The notes under the pieces: model-generated | What the model was told of the DNA's origin: nothing | Seen by the model: the letters and a program-made list of their open reading frames with translations, nothing else | Databases searched by the model: none | From: Flavobacterium sp. | Lineage (GTDB): Bacteria > Bacteroidota > Bacteroidia > Flavobacteriales > Flavobacteriaceae | NCBI GenBank assembly: GCA_019105125.1 | Contig: JAHRWO010000088.1 | Span: 1 to 6,019 of the forward strand | DNA length: 6,019 nucleotides | Direction: 5' to 3' | Position numbers and translations under genes: made by a program | In this document: positions 5,446-6,019 of the stretch, piece by piece | Position numbering within the stretch: the stretch's first letter is position 1 | Layout: each line of letters opens with the position of its first letter

Positions 5446-6019
5446 TTGATAAATCTTACAAATTTTATCTACAATTGTTTGGGCAAGTTTTTGATGACTT
5501 TCAAAGGTCCAACCCGCGATATGTGGCGTTAACAGTACGTTTTCAGCCTGTAAAAGATGTTCAAAAGCGGCTGGTTTTTCACCTTCAAATAAAGTTTCAA
5601 AAGATAGTTTTTCGTATTCCAAAACATCTAAACCAGCACCTAAAATTTTACCCGATTTCAACCCTTCAACCAAATCAGCTGTTACCACCGAGTTTCCTCT
5701 TGCGGTATTAATAAACCAAAACGGTTTTTTAAATTGATTAATGAAATCCGAATTTACCATTTTATCGGTTTCGAGTGTCCAAGGTGTGTGTAAACTTAAA
5801 ACATCAGCTCTTTCTTGAAGTTCAGATAATGAAACTTGAGTGGCATTAGCATCTCCCATGTTAGGTAAAATATCATGGCACAAAACGGTTACATCAAATC
5901 CGCGTAATTTTTTTGCGAATGATTTTCCCATGTTACCATAACCGATAATTCCGATGATTTTGCCTTCTAATTCGTGACCGCGATTGGCTTCACGTTTCCA
6001 TTGACCTGATTTTACTTCG
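5443..6019 (-). CDS. D-isomer-specific 2-hydroxyacid dehydrogenase, N-terminus beyond the window
   Basis: The frame is open to the right edge and 191 residues are visible. It continues upstream of the Met at 5931, which is internal. The NAD-binding fold starts with LEGKIIGIIGYGNMGKSFA, where GYGNMG (fragment 26-31) is the GxGxxG loop, and an Asp at fragment 49 after the next strand favours NAD over NADP. Catalytic residues are all present: Arg in INTARGN (fragment 107), Glu in LDVLEYE (fragment 136) and His in TPHIAGW (fragment 166). Members are usually 310-330 residues, so roughly 120-130 N-terminal residues are missing. The family interconverts 2-hydroxy and 2-oxo acids in the cytoplasm. 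It includes phosphoglycerate dehydrogenase and D-lactate dehydrogenase, and the substrate cannot be told from this part. No terminator follows it, so transcription may run into the TM2 operon 116 bases downstream. Confidence 0.93.
   Translation of the reverse strand, partial: EVKSGQWKREANRGHELEGKIIGIIGYGNMGKSFAKKLRGFDVTVLCHDILPNMGDANATQVSLSELQERADVLSLHTPWTLETDKMVNSDFINQFKKPFWFINTARGNSVVTADLVEGLKSGKILGAGLDVLEYEKLSFETLFEGEKPAAFEHLLQAENVLLTPHIAGWTFESHQKLAQTIVDKICKIYQ

Noticed and set aside
5475..5711. 78-codon open frame on the plus strand
   Set aside because: It is antisense to the catalytic part of the 2-hydroxyacid dehydrogenase; no family features are visible in it.
5443..5931. Dehydrogenase read as a complete 162-residue protein starting at the Met at 5931
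   Set aside because: The frame stays open to the window edge and the upstream codons complete the GxGxxG cofactor loop, so that Met is internal and the gene is cut by the edge.

Overview
The window looks like a stretch of chromosome from a member of the Bacteroidota, most likely a Flavobacterium-like flavobacterium. The DNA is AT-rich, and genes start without convincing Shine-Dalgarno sequences in A/T-rich leaders. Two divergent genes carry the TAnnTTTG -7 element typical of this phylum. The gene families fit: a fused OlsF-type acyltransferase, and a TM2/DUF2752 pair. No tRNA, rRNA, insertion sequence, CRISPR array or phage gene was seen. Coding density is high: no gene-free stretch exceeds 195 bases.

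Layout. (1) Left edge, minus strand: the first 13 codons of an exported protein that runs out of the window (1-39), then an 85-base AT-rich gap with a short repeat, then a complete exodeoxyribonuclease III gene (125-886). (2) 887-1081: a divergent promoter region with one candidate -7 element for each direction. (3) Plus strand, 1082-2872: a two-domain acyltransferase of the OlsF type (PlsC-like domain plus hemolysin-like GNAT domain), predicted to make acylated amino-acid lipids such as ornithine or glycine lipids. (4) A strong hairpin with a U-tract at 2864-2894 sits between two convergent genes and can serve both. (5) Minus strand, 5326 down to 2893: five tightly packed genes reading TM2 protein, DUF2752 protein, DUF4870-like protein, M48 metalloprotease, RDD protein. 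Two junctions overlap (4 and 17 bases) and the other two gaps are 2 and 8 bases, so this is almost certainly one transcription unit. All five products are membrane-associated by sequence. (6) A 116-base spacer with an unusually GC-rich block, preceded on the minus strand by the 3' part of a D-2-hydroxyacid dehydrogenase gene that is cut by the right edge.

Functionally, the Exo III and dehydrogenase genes are housekeeping. OlsF concerns envelope lipids. The five-gene operon is the least understood part: a zinc protease made together with four small membrane proteins of largely unknown function suggests a role in envelope upkeep, but that is inference from context. Three gene boundaries deserve care: the acyltransferase probably starts at the ATG at 1082 and not the TTG before it, the DUF2752 gene at 4982, and the dehydrogenase reading frame continues past its internal Met at 5931 to the window edge.
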